Shown here: positions 1 through 7,433 of the stretch, piece by piece
Layout: each line of letters starts with the position of its first letter
How positions within the stretch are numbered: the first letter of the stretch is position 1
Program-made: the position numbers and the translations under genes
Notes under the pieces: model-generated
The model's input: the letters and a program-made list of their open reading frames with translations, nothing else
Told to the model about the DNA's origin: nothing
Databases searched by the model: none
NCBI GenBank assembly: GCA_050486105.1
Contig: JBJHCR010000034.1
Span: 1 to 32,011, forward strand
Source of the DNA: JAEXNA01 sp050486105
Lineage (GTDB): Bacteria; Vulcanimicrobiota; Xenobia; Xenobiales; JADMJV01
Direction: 5' to 3'
Length of the DNA stretch: 32,011 nucleotides

Positions 1-1051
1 CCCGCTTCCAGTCCTTGGACGATTGCTTCGGGAGTTGTTTGATTTCAACTTCTTGGAGGACCCTATGTTGCAACTGCAAGTGGGAGGGTCGCAAGGGCCA
101 GCCTTGCTCGTCTCGGATGGACACCATCAGGCCCAAGTGGGTCAGGGCAAGTTCCGGCTGATCGAGGGCCAAATAGGTTTTGGCGAGCAATTCCCAGAGG
201 TTGACCTTGGCACTGTCCTGCCCTTGGGCTCGGGCCGCCTCAAGCCCCAACACTAGGGCCCGTTCTACTTCTTCGAGTTCAAAGGCGTACTTGGCCATGT
301 CGGCCAGGGCATACCAGGCGATGGAAGGGCGCAATCTTTCCAACAGGGCGATCGCTGCCTGGTATTCCCCAAGCCCAGCGAGGGCGTTGGCTTTCCAGCG
401 TAGGAAGTTCGGGTTTCTGGGGAAGCTCTGACAAGCTTGCTCGGCAGCTTCCTGGGCCAGGTGCCATTCTTGCAAGCTCACCAGAGCCTTCACCTTGGCG
501 TAGTACCATCGCTCTCTGTCTGAAGGTATGGTCTGTTTGGCGTTGCCTCGTTGCAAGTCGGAGAGTTCATTGGGGTCGAGAAGATCGCACCAATTGCTCA
601 GGTTGCGCCACTGACCTTTGCTTTTTGCCAGGTTCATGACGGAAAAGACCGCCAGTTTCAAAGCATTTCCTTCGGCTCCGGCCGCCACCATATCCTTGGC
701 CGCTTCCAGCACCTCGGCGCTCTTTCCCTCGACCTTGGCAGGCATCAGCCGACCATCATAAAGACACCAGATCAACTCTTCTCGGATGATCTCATGCTCG
801 GGATAGCTTCGAGCCAAGTCTTTGAGTAAACCGAGTGCCACTTCTGTATAACCGGTTTTCCGAAGACAATGGGCATATCGCCACCCCGCTTCGGATTCTT
901 GATACTGGTCCCAAACCTCTCGGAAGAATTTGGCTGCCCGTCCGAAAATCTCAGCTTTTCTGAACGTCTCGGCCTTCTTCCAGTCTTGCTCGTCCCACGG
1001 CTTCACACTATGTACGTCGAGTTCTTCGGGTCTTCCGTCACGGTCCCCCAT
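1..1051 (-). CDS. TPR-repeat protein, 3' end cut off by window edge
   Basis: The reading frame stays open from an ATG at 1051 to the left edge, giving 350 visible residues and no stop. The visible part is almost entirely helical, with tetratricopeptide-like helix pairs such as WYYAKVKALVSLQEWHLAQE, FLRWKANALAGLGEYQAAIA and LWELLAKTYLALDQPELALT. I see no catalytic motif in what remains. The ATG is chosen because GGAGGTG lies a few bases upstream. A GTG at 1006, overlapping the cas2 stop, is an alternative but has no such site. The gene overlaps cas2 by about 49 bases and is the last visible gene of the cas6-to-cas2 operon, so it is probably CRISPR-linked. The Prim-Pol upstream also has TPR helices. 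TPR proteins beside type III systems can carry a C-terminal CHAT protease (Csx29 type), but that part lies outside the window, so no function is assigned. Confidence 0.8.
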   Translation of the reverse strand, partial: MGDRDGRPEELDVHSVKPWDEQDWKKAETFRKAEIFGRAAKFFREVWDQYQESEAGWRYAHCLRKTGYTEVALGLLKDLARSYPEHEIIREELIWCLYDGRLMPAKVEGKSAEVLEAAKDMVAAGAEGNALKLAVFSVMNLAKSKGQWRNLSNWCDLLDPNELSDLQRGNAKQTIPSDRERWYYAKVKALVSLQEWHLAQEAAEQACQSFPRNPNFLRWKANALAGLGEYQAAIALLERLRPSIAWYALADMAKYAFELEEVERALVLGLEAARAQGQDSAKVNLWELLAKTYLALDQPELALTHLGLMVSIRDEQGWPLRPSHLQLQHRVLQEVEIKQLPKQSSKDWKR

Positions 1052-1290
1052 CCTGTCACCTCCACTGCCGCTAGGCATTTTTTGCAAATCCGATAGTAGC
1101 GAACGCTATCGGTGTCGAAGTCCAACTTTTTTTCAACCTTCTCCCGGAGTTCGAGATACTGCTTCTCGGTGATCACGCACTCGAAGACGCTCTTTTGCAC
1201 TCGACTTCCGTAGTTCAGGAGTATTTTGCTCACCTGAGTCCTTTTGTGATCTTTGACGATGTCGTAGGAGATGATGAAGAAGGCTGGCAT
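1003..1290 (-). CDS. cas2: CRISPR adaptation protein Cas2
   Basis: The 95-aa product has the normal Cas2 length and its ferredoxin-like start, FFIISYDIVKDHKRTQVSKI, with the conserved acidic residue in SYDI near position 10. The second strand, QKSVFECVIT, is also typical. Cas2 forms the central dimer of the Cas1-Cas2 integrase that inserts new spacers into the CRISPR array. A C-terminal CKKC pair is present, and I do not assign it a role. The gene starts three bases after the cas1 stop, so the two are co-transcribed, and its 3' end is overlapped by the TPR gene. Identification is secure. Whether it works on the array at the right end of the window is inferred only from proximity. Confidence 0.95.
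   Translation of the reverse strand: MPAFFIISYDIVKDHKRTQVSKILLNYGSRVQKSVFECVITEKQYLELREKVEKKLDFDTDSVRYYRICKKCLAAVEVTGWGTVTEDPKNSTYIV
1056..1062 (-). promoter_or_regulatory. Ribosome binding site deciding the TPR gene start
   Basis: On the minus strand GGAGGTG precedes the ATG at 1051 by about four bases. It lies inside cas2 and supports the ATG start, and so a long overlap with cas2, over the GTG at 1006. Confidence 0.5.
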
Positions 1291-1293
1291 TAT

Positions 1294-2343
1294 TTAGCGG
1301 ATCAGGTAGGCCTGATACTCCTCCTCCCCCTGGAAATGGCGCACCAGGAGGCGGGCCTGCTCGGTCACGATCTGTTGGTACCTCAGGCGACAACCGTATC
1401 TCGGATAGTCCACTTTCGACTGCAACAGATCATCATAAACCGCAATCCACTTCTTGACGCACAGCGGTCCCATCAGCACCGGATAGTCCTTCCGGCTCAG
1501 CTTTTCACCGTCTTCGAGATCTTCCGGGGGAGATGCCGACTCCTGGTATTCAAAATCCTCAGCTAGCAACTGTCGGCGGTTCACCATGCGGATAGCCACA
1601 GAGTCTACCAGCAACGGTCGGAACTCTTCCATCAGGTCGAGAGCGATCGAGGGTCGCCCATTCCGAGGAGCGTGGAGTGCCCCCAAGAAAGGATCCAACC
1701 CCACGACCTGAATCGCCGTAAGTACGGTCCCGAGCAGCATGGTGTAGCCAAAACTCAAGATGGCGTTGAAGGGATCCCTCGGAGGACGCCTGGTCCGCTT
1801 GCGAAACTCGAATCCTGGCTGTTTGATGAGTTCCGTGAGGCAGCCAAAATAGCTGGCGCTGCCATCTCCTTCGTGGCCCCGAACCTGGTCCAAAGTGCAG
1901 CCGCTCTCCAGTTGCCGAATGCTTCTACGCATCCGAACTAGGGCTTTTTCAACTTTCTCGCTTTGGGCTCTGCGCTGGTGCCGGCGCAACAGGGTGCGAC
2001 AGTTCGCCAGCTTACCCTGAACAAATCGCTGGGCCAGATCAAGCAGAAACGCTTCTTCCTGGCATTTTGCGAACTGTGTCTGGCGCAGCTCGATATTGTT
2101 CCCTGAAAAGGAACTGAGTCGGCCCCGAAACCGACCTCCCATGGACATGAAGACCGTGTCGATTCCCTGGTCGAGGAGAAAATTTCTGGCTGGTGGAGTG
2201 AGTTCAATGTTGCCAAAGAGGACCACCTGTTCCAGGGCGAAAGCCGGAACGGTCTGAAGAGTCTCGGATTCCTTTCGGATGATGATTCGCTCCCCCGTCT
2301 TAGTCACTCTGGCGCCTTGCTCAACAACGTAAAGAATGGGCAT
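1294..2343 (-). CDS. cas1: CRISPR integrase Cas1
   Basis: The 349-aa product is a full-length Cas1, the metal-dependent integrase of spacer acquisition. The N-terminal beta domain contains the ALEQVVLFGNIELTPPA segment. The helical catalytic domain shows the expected acid-His-acid set: the Glu in RGHEGDGSASYF, the His in LGALHAPRNGRPS, and the acidic run in ALDLMEEFRPLLVD. No reverse transcriptase is fused to it. The ATG overlaps the last base of the upstream Prim-Pol stop (TAATG), so translation of the two is probably coupled, and cas2 follows after three bases. This tight linkage suggests that the Prim-Pol acts in the same acquisition step. Confidence 0.97.
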   Translation of the reverse strand: MPILYVVEQGARVTKTGERIIIRKESETLQTVPAFALEQVVLFGNIELTPPARNFLLDQGIDTVFMSMGGRFRGRLSSFSGNNIELRQTQFAKCQEEAFLLDLAQRFVQGKLANCRTLLRRHQRRAQSEKVEKALVRMRRSIRQLESGCTLDQVRGHEGDGSASYFGCLTELIKQPGFEFRKRTRRPPRDPFNAILSFGYTMLLGTVLTAIQVVGLDPFLGALHAPRNGRPSIALDLMEEFRPLLVDSVAIRMVNRRQLLAEDFEYQESASPPEDLEDGEKLSRKDYPVLMGPLCVKKWIAVYDDLLQSKVDYPRYGCRLRYQQIVTEQARLLVRHFQGEEEYQAYLIR

Positions 2344-4169
2344 TAGAAGGCCAACTCGAAGTGCTCATCACCGTCCGCCTCCGTGCTGCGGCATCGTCGG
2401 AGCAAGCCGAAAGAAGTCTGGAGTTCGTCCGTGCCGGCTTCATCGAACCAGACACTCAATCTGTGCTGGTAGTTTTGCAGCAAGCCCAAACAGCGCTCAA
2501 GTTCCCGCTTAGTCCGCAAGTAGTCCTGGAGTAAAGCTTGAAACTGCAGTTTTTCTAAGCACGGACCCTGAGCGGTACTGCGTAGATGAAGCAGCGGAGT
2601 GGGATATAGTCCAGCCTCTTGAGGGAAATAGCAATCGCAGGGAATGGTCGAGGTCAAGGATGGGATTCGATTGCGGATCTTGGCGCAACTCATAGGGTTT
2701 CCCCGAAGAGGACTCTTCAGATATAGTGAACTCTCGGGCTCCAGAGCCCGACCCAGGATGGTGTTCACCGCTGCTGGACCGGTCACCAGATGACCAATAG
2801 TATGAATCACCACCCTGGCTTCGTCGTGGGTCATTTCTCCTGTTTGGTCCACCTTGTCCACTAGGGTTCTCAGAGTCACACAATGTCCCATCAAGCTTTG
2901 AAGTTCGGAATCATCGTCCAGGTGGTAGTTTAAGGCCGAATTTCCCTCGGTTTCGGTTTCTTGAGCCAAAGTCGGGGCCTTGGCGAGCTCCAAAAACTGC
3001 TCTATGGCACTCGTTGGCCTGCTTTCCAGGCAATGGATGAGCTGCTCCCGGGTGATCCGAGCAGCCGAACTCAAGTACTCTTTCTGAGAGGCCAGATCAC
3101 CCTCGGCAGCAGTGAACCACACTCGCCTCTGGGTCTTCTGGTGAACTCCCAGGGGAATCTTGATCAGATTTCCCAAACCATCAGCTTCCACCGAATTCTG
3201 TTTTGGAAAAATCTCACAGCTCAGGACTGGAGGCGGAGTAACCGTCGACAGCAAGAGTTTCCCCATCCGCCGCGCCAGCCTGGCGGGGATCGGTTCGGCG
3301 AAGAAGGCCCAAAGATGACGACCCTTTTGCCCACTGTCTGCCAGATGCAACTTCAAACCCAGAGAGTCGGCGAACTCCAGGATTTCCGCTGCAAAAACAT
3401 CCAGGGCTTGCATGGCCTCGTTCCACCCCCGAGAACCCGGCGCGCAATTCTTCACCACCGTGGCGGCAAGATCGAGATCCAAAGCAACAAAAAAAACAGT
3501 GTTGTCCATCCTCAAAGGGTAAATCCCAAGAGTATGATTCCCCAACAGATGGTTCCGGTAGACCTTCAAGGTGGCGGGTTGGCGGATCGGGGTATAGCCG
3601 GTTTGGCCTTCAGGATCCACCCATTGCCGGGCGTAGACCCCCTCTCGTCCTTGAAACAACGACTGAAAGACCACCAAGAAAGCCTCGTCGAGGAGTTCGA
3701 AGTCCTGATCGTGAGACCGAGCGGAATCCCTTTTCGGCAAGGGTGCGGAGAACCGCTTGTCCCCGGTGAGGGCCGAGGCTCTCTGTCTGGCATCCTCGGC
3801 CGCATCGTGTTGGTTGCCATCAGAAAGTGCCTCGACAAGCTCTGCCCAGAGGTCTGGATCTTCAGGTATTTCTGCCACCAGGTCTCTCAGATGCCGAGCC
3901 GCTTTCTCTGGTTTTCCTGCATCGAGGTAAACGTCGATCAGCCTTCGCATCAGTTGATGGTCCTTGGGATCATCTCTGACCGCCAGACTCCATTCTCGCA
4001 AAGCCAGACTGGCGTCCTCTAGCTCTTCGGCCCACTCCGCCAGTTCTCGGTGGAAGGCGGCGCAGTGCACTTCTGAGGTGTTCAGGTTTTCTAGTACGCT
4101 CCTGGTAGCATCGTCGTCGAGGGACTCTTGCCGGAAGGCCATGAGTTGGTCAAGGTTGCAGATCTCCAT
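2343..4169 (-). CDS. CRISPR-associated primase-polymerase (CAPP) with TPR N-terminus
   Basis: This 608-aa protein has two main parts. Residues about 35 to 135 form TPR-like helices. From about 165 there is an archaeo-eukaryotic primase (AEP) core. Motif I is VALDLDL (228-234, metal ligands D231 and D233). Motif II is DSGQKGRHLWAFF (278-290, with the S-x-x-K-x-x-H pattern). Motif III is in the GNLIKIPLGVHQ region (333-344). The C-terminal part has Cys430, Cys495, Cys511 and Cys513 in the order C, CAKIRN, IPCDCYF, which could hold a zinc ion or an iron-sulphur cluster as in primase large subunits. CAPP enzymes encoded next to cas1 and cas2 have been reported to prime and extend DNA and to bind the adaptation proteins. 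A role in making or completing spacer DNA is therefore likely. Its stop overlaps the cas1 start by one base. Confidence 0.85.
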   Translation of the reverse strand: MEICNLDQLMAFRQESLDDDATRSVLENLNTSEVHCAAFHRELAEWAEELEDASLALREWSLAVRDDPKDHQLMRRLIDVYLDAGKPEKAARHLRDLVAEIPEDPDLWAELVEALSDGNQHDAAEDARQRASALTGDKRFSAPLPKRDSARSHDQDFELLDEAFLVVFQSLFQGREGVYARQWVDPEGQTGYTPIRQPATLKVYRNHLLGNHTLGIYPLRMDNTVFFVALDLDLAATVVKNCAPGSRGWNEAMQALDVFAAEILEFADSLGLKLHLADSGQKGRHLWAFFAEPIPARLARRMGKLLLSTVTPPPVLSCEIFPKQNSVEADGLGNLIKIPLGVHQKTQRRVWFTAAEGDLASQKEYLSSAARITREQLIHCLESRPTSAIEQFLELAKAPTLAQETETEGNSALNYHLDDDSELQSLMGHCVTLRTLVDKVDQTGEMTHDEARVVIHTIGHLVTGPAAVNTILGRALEPESSLYLKSPLRGNPMSCAKIRNRIPSLTSTIPCDCYFPQEAGLYPTPLLHLRSTAQGPCLEKLQFQALLQDYLRTKRELERCLGLLQNYQHRLSVWFDEAGTDELQTSFGLLRRCRSTEADGDEHFELAF

Positions 4170-4186
4170 CCCTTTTTGCTTTATCC

Positions 4187-4786
4187 TCAGCGGAATGAAC
4201 CCTGTGACAAATGCTGTCGTTTTGCTCCGTTCTCGTGTTTTTGCTCCCGAAAAGAGTGCAAGGTTCTCAGGTGACGCCGAAACACCCCCAGTGCCTGGTG
4301 GCAGACATCTTTAACCAAACTCTGGGGAGCTTGCAGCTCAGAACTGGGGTGGGTCAAGACCCAGTCGATCAGGCATTGAGGGTTGGTGCACCTCAGGATC
4401 ACAACCTGGTCTTCCAAGGCCAAACCTTGGTGAAAGGATGCCCGCTCCAGCTCTTGCAGCAAGTCTGGGTCCAGGGTCATTTTCACGATAAATGACGGCT
4501 TCGGTTGGTCAAGGTGTTCAATCATCTTTGAGGAGAACTCAAAGTCCAAGGGCTGCACGCAGTTCTCCACGCAGCTTCTCACCGCCTCGGGATCTTGGTA
4601 GCGATAACCAGCAGTCTTCCGGTCGAAGATCACGGAAAATCCGAGTTGCTGTCGCAGGTAGTTGAGATCGCGTTGAATGGTGCGGACATTCACCTTAAAG
4701 AACTTCGACCATCCATGGACGTCGAGGGCGGGGGCTCCGGTCAAGAAGGCTCGATGAAGTTGGCTTATGCGTTCTGCTCGTCTCAT
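4187..4786 (-). CDS. WYL-family HTH transcriptional regulator (short form)
   Basis: About 199 aa from the chosen ATG at 4786. The first 60 residues form a DeoR-like winged helix: RAERISQLHRAFL, then VNVRTIQRDLNYLRQQLG as the recognition region, then the FDRKTAGYRYQ wing. The rest resembles a reduced WYL ligand domain (SFIVKMTLDPDLLQEL, and VVILRCTNPQCLIDWVLTHP near the end). WYL regulators often control CRISPR and other phage-defence genes and may sense nucleic acid or nucleotides. A start at 4825 is possible, but translation from there would run through the inverted repeat at 4810-4824, which is better read as an operator. It sits between cas6 (53 bases upstream) and the Prim-Pol (17 bases downstream), so it probably controls the adaptation genes. 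Confidence 0.8.
   Translation of the reverse strand: MRRAERISQLHRAFLTGAPALDVHGWSKFFKVNVRTIQRDLNYLRQQLGFSVIFDRKTAGYRYQDPEAVRSCVENCVQPLDFEFSSKMIEHLDQPKPSFIVKMTLDPDLLQELERASFHQGLALEDQVVILRCTNPQCLIDWVLTHPSSELQAPQSLVKDVCHQALGVFRRHLRTLHSFREQKHENGAKRQHLSQGSFR
4205..4219. promoter_or_regulatory. Candidate second operator, upstream of the Prim-Pol gene
   Basis: TGACAAATGCTGTCG matches the inverted repeat at 4810-4824 at 12 of 15 positions and keeps both half-sites (TGACA and TGTC). It lies 36 bases upstream of the Prim-Pol ATG, within the 3' end of the regulator gene. The match is read directly. Binding is inferred. Confidence 0.4.
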
Positions 4787-4809
4787 AGATCGAGCGTAAC
4801 CGCTACCTA

Positions 4810-4824
4810 TGACAGATCCTGTCA
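4810..4824. promoter_or_regulatory. Candidate autoregulatory operator of the WYL regulator
   Basis: TGACAGATCCTGTCA is a perfect inverted repeat with six-base arms and a three-base centre. It lies 24 bases upstream of the chosen regulator start, in the short gap after cas6. Its position suits autoregulation by the adjacent winged-helix protein. No clear -10/-35 pair could be assigned beside it. Confidence 0.5.
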
Positions 4825-4839
4825 CACTGAAAAACGAAT

Positions 4840-5793
4840 TTAGAAAATTGCCACGCTTCCCATGCCAAAGGTGGTGGATTTGCCGAGATGCAGAACCTCG
4901 GCCGCCTTAAGAACATCCCTCAGGGCCGAGGTGACAGAGCCTCGAAACACCGAACGCCCAACTACTCCCCCCATAGTGATACGGCGTTTCTGCCGATTTG
5001 AGGTCCTCTCCCAATCGACCCACTCGAGTTGATGCTCACTCTTGAACTGGGAGGCTAACTCAATGAGCGGTCTGGGATCGTCAAAGGCGACTTTTCCTCC
5101 GTGGAACGCCAACAGGCAGTTGAGGCGTCGCACCACGTTTCGGACCAGGACGTGAAGGTCGGGGTCCGAGATTCTTTGACCTCGGTGGATCAATCGGGTG
5201 GGGGTCAAGAAATCGACCGTGATCCGATCGGAGGAGTCCAACTCTTCCGTCTTAGAAAAAAGGCCAAGGGGCGAGGGCAGAGGTTGATAAGCTTGCTCCC
5301 AACCCAAAAGTGAGTGAAAGCAGACCCAAGGGTGAGGACCTTCTCGATGGACGATCTTGGTGAGTGCAAAACCGGCTTTCTCCTTGCCCAACCCCTGCTC
5401 ACCGGCAAGCATCAGGGCTTCCGTCATCTCCGGAAGATACTCGCAACCCCGACCAAAAAGCTTCAAGGTCACTCGGAAAAGGTCTCCGGCTTCAAGTTCT
5501 CTGGCACCCAAGGCCGGGACCAGGATGAAAGGGCGGGGAGCATCTTGATGGCCGGACTCTCGGGATTCGGTCTCAAAAAGATAGCGATAGATCTCCGGCC
5601 CACACACCTCCTTAAGAGCCCATCCCAACACTCCGCGAAAGAGGGAGCCGGAATAAAACGGCAGCTTGAACCGGTCTTGCATCTCGAACTCGAAGTCCAA
5701 AACCAGCACTGGAAAATCCAGCCAAACCGGGGTCCTTCGCAGCGGAGCTTCGTCCACAGGAGATGGAGGGGCGTTTGATTCTATCAGGTCCAT
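4840..5793 (-). CDS. cas6: CRISPR RNA endoribonuclease Cas6
   Basis: The 317-aa RAMP-fold protein is of usual Cas6 length. The N-terminal half contains LPFYSGSLFRGVLGWALKEV, the typical segment of this Cas6 family. The C-terminus ends in the glycine-rich RNA-binding loop HLGKSTTFGMGSVAIF. A histidine in the FHGGK segment is a candidate catalytic residue, but I cannot fix the active site by eye. Cas6 cuts the pre-crRNA within each repeat and leaves an eight-base 5' handle. On the minus strand the repeat at the right end of the window ends in ATGGAAAC, a typical handle. The gene heads the minus-strand adaptation operon and is divergent from the effector operon. Confidence 0.9.
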   Translation of the reverse strand: MDLIESNAPPSPVDEAPLRRTPVWLDFPVLVLDFEFEMQDRFKLPFYSGSLFRGVLGWALKEVCGPEIYRYLFETESRESGHQDAPRPFILVPALGARELEAGDLFRVTLKLFGRGCEYLPEMTEALMLAGEQGLGKEKAGFALTKIVHREGPHPWVCFHSLLGWEQAYQPLPSPLGLFSKTEELDSSDRITVDFLTPTRLIHRGQRISDPDLHVLVRNVVRRLNCLLAFHGGKVAFDDPRPLIELASQFKSEHQLEWVDWERTSNRQKRRITMGGVVGRSVFRGSVTSALRDVLKAAEVLHLGKSTTFGMGSVAIF

Positions 5794-6008
5794 GTCCTGA
5801 ACTCATTTCGCCTTCCCCCCGCCCCTTCCCCCGACAATCCTGGTCGTTTCCCAGATCCCTTCCTACCCAGTCAGAAAACGACACGAAAAGTCGGGGGAGA
5901 GTTTTAGCCTAGCACGTACCATGACAATCAGACCACTTGGCTGCACTGTTCGAGAGGTTTTCGATTTGTGGATTGGAGAACAGAGGTGGAGATGGGGAGG
6001 AATTGGAA
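5794..6008. promoter_or_regulatory. Divergent intergenic region between the adaptation and effector operons
   Basis: About 215 bases separate cas6 (minus) from the CARF-HEPN gene (plus), so promoters for both operons must lie here. The left part has C-rich runs (G-rich on the cas6-sense strand). I find no convincing -10/-35 pair in either direction and no copy of the TGACAG-type inverted repeat. The assignment rests on gene arrangement only. Confidence 0.45.
5994..6000 (+). promoter_or_regulatory. Ribosome binding site deciding the CARF-HEPN start
   Basis: GGGGAGG stands eight bases before a TTG at 6009. The upstream in-frame TTG at 5937 has no comparable site, so the later TTG is preferred. 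Confidence 0.45.
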
Positions 6009-7421
6009 TTGAGTTTAGAGGGGCATTCCGAGTCGGCGGCATCCGAGCATCCTGCAGTGTTTCTGTCCTGCTTAGGGACTTCGCCGTACAGAGAACTTCT
6101 CTACGCCCCACTTGAGGGTGAACCTGATGAGGTTTCGCCGTTTAGATCAAGATTCATACAACACGCTCGGCTTGAAGCTTTGGGGCGGCGAGGTGTCGAT
6201 TTTCAATCCATAAGCATCCTGGTAACGGGAGAAGAGACTGGGTCCCGAGTTAAGAACTGGCTGGACGGAGGGCACCCGTCTCTGAGCGAGGACACGATTG
6301 CCTGCAAGGGCTTAGCGACCTGTCTTCGAGACGCCGGATTTGCTGAAGCTGAGCCTATTGATATCCCCCTTGGTTCCAATGAAACCGAGATGTGGGACAT
6401 CTTCAACACCGTCGCCGAATTGGTGCCAGACCGGGCCACCATCTATGTGGACTTGACCCATGGTTTCAGAACTTTACCTGTGCTGGTCCTGTTAGCCCTG
6501 GAGTACGTCGAGAAAGTTAAGGACGCCAAGATTGTTGAACTCACCTACGGTGCCGACCGGGTTGGTGAAGAGGGGCTTGCCCCGACATGGAACCTTGAGC
6601 CCTTCCTTGTCATCAGAAAGTGGGCCGATGCTGTGGAAATTTTTCTGCAGTACGGTGACACCAGACCCCTGGCAGAGTGTGCCCGCGAGCCGGCGCGAGA
6701 TCTCAAGAAGCATCTCAAGAGGGACATGCCTGTAGAGTTGTATCAGCTTCGCGATGCTCTCTTAACCTTTGGAGAAGCGATTCAGAAATGCTATTCGCCA
6801 GGCGTTCTAAAGGCAGGCGTAAAGCTCAAAGATATTGTGCGTCAAGCTGGCGAACAAAGCCGCGAACACGGACCCCTTCGCCCGCTCAGCTTTCTGCTCC
6901 ATCGAGTAGAAGATAAACTCGAACACTTTCCAAGTTCGACTGAGGAGCCGGGCGCGAACTTGCTGGCCCAATGGGCCGCGGCCGAATGGTGCGCCCAGCA
7001 CGGATTAGCGATTCAGTGCTTCACTTTCTTAAGGGAAGGATTTGTTCAGGCTTTTGAAGAGCTTTTGCAGCGAAGAGCAGACATCGAGTGCACTGGCGAT
7101 CGACTTGTTGGCTACCTTGGCGCGCTAGCTTCCGGGGCAGACCTTCACCCAGAGGCCAAAGAGGTGATTTCGGCTATTGAGCGTGCGCCGTTGACATCCC
7201 CCGAAGTCTGGCAAGGGGTAGTGAAGCATTTGGGAGCGCTCATCGCCTTACGAAACAAACTTAATCACGCCTACAACGGCCACGAGGATGGAGCCCCATT
7301 AACAAACTTAGAGCTCGAGAAAAAGGCGGGCTTGTACCTGGAGCTCTTCAAAATGATAATACTCGAGATTGCGAACAATCCAGGGGCCGCCCGTGAGAAG
7401 GTCTCAACACCTGGAATCTAA
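6009..7421 (+). CDS. csx1: CARF-HEPN ribonuclease, Csx1/Csx2 (DxTHG) family
   Basis: About 470 aa from the chosen TTG. The N-terminal CARF domain begins at AVFLSCLGTSPYRELLY and has a ligand-site segment, YVDLTHGFRTLPVLVLLAL, that carries the DxTHG signature naming this family. The C-terminal half is helical and ends in a HEPN domain with the R-x4-H RNase motif RNKLNH at 7251-7268. In type III systems such proteins bind cyclic oligoadenylate made by Cas10 and then cut RNA non-specifically. The start is uncertain because no in-frame ATG precedes the CARF domain. TTG codons at 5937, 6003 and 6009 and a GTG further in are all possible. The next gene also uses TTG and lies 12 bases downstream, so this is the first gene of the effector operon. 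Confidence 0.88.
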   Translation: MSLEGHSESAASEHPAVFLSCLGTSPYRELLYAPLEGEPDEVSPFRSRFIQHARLEALGRRGVDFQSISILVTGEETGSRVKNWLDGGHPSLSEDTIACKGLATCLRDAGFAEAEPIDIPLGSNETEMWDIFNTVAELVPDRATIYVDLTHGFRTLPVLVLLALEYVEKVKDAKIVELTYGADRVGEEGLAPTWNLEPFLVIRKWADAVEIFLQYGDTRPLAECAREPARDLKKHLKRDMPVELYQLRDALLTFGEAIQKCYSPGVLKAGVKLKDIVRQAGEQSREHGPLRPLSFLLHRVEDKLEHFPSSTEEPGANLLAQWAAAEWCAQHGLAIQCFTFLREGFVQAFEELLQRRADIECTGDRLVGYLGALASGADLHPEAKEVISAIERAPLTSPEVWQGVVKHLGALIALRNKLNHAYNGHEDGAPLTNLELEKKAGLYLELFKMIILEIANNPGAAREKVSTPGI

Positions 7422-7429
7422 AGGAGGAG
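7421..7429 (+). promoter_or_regulatory. Strong ribosome binding site before the cas10 TTG start
   Basis: AAGGAGGAG lies four bases before the TTG at 7434 and supports initiation at that non-ATG codon. Confidence 0.6.
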
Positions 7430-7433
7430 CAGA

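Noticed and set aside
1049..1060. TGACAG next to the TPR start, resembling one half of the 4810 inverted repeat
   Set aside because: Only one half-site is present and it is explained by the ribosome binding site and start codon, within cas2 coding sequence.
1294..2343. Search for a reverse transcriptase fused or adjacent to Cas1
   Set aside because: Cas1 is a normal-length stand-alone protein. The adjacent polymerase is an AEP primase, without RT motifs such as YADD.
2961..4022. Long plus-strand open frame of 353 codons
   Set aside because: It lies entirely antisense to the Prim-Pol gene, whose AEP motifs are clear. Its translation has no recognisable domain.
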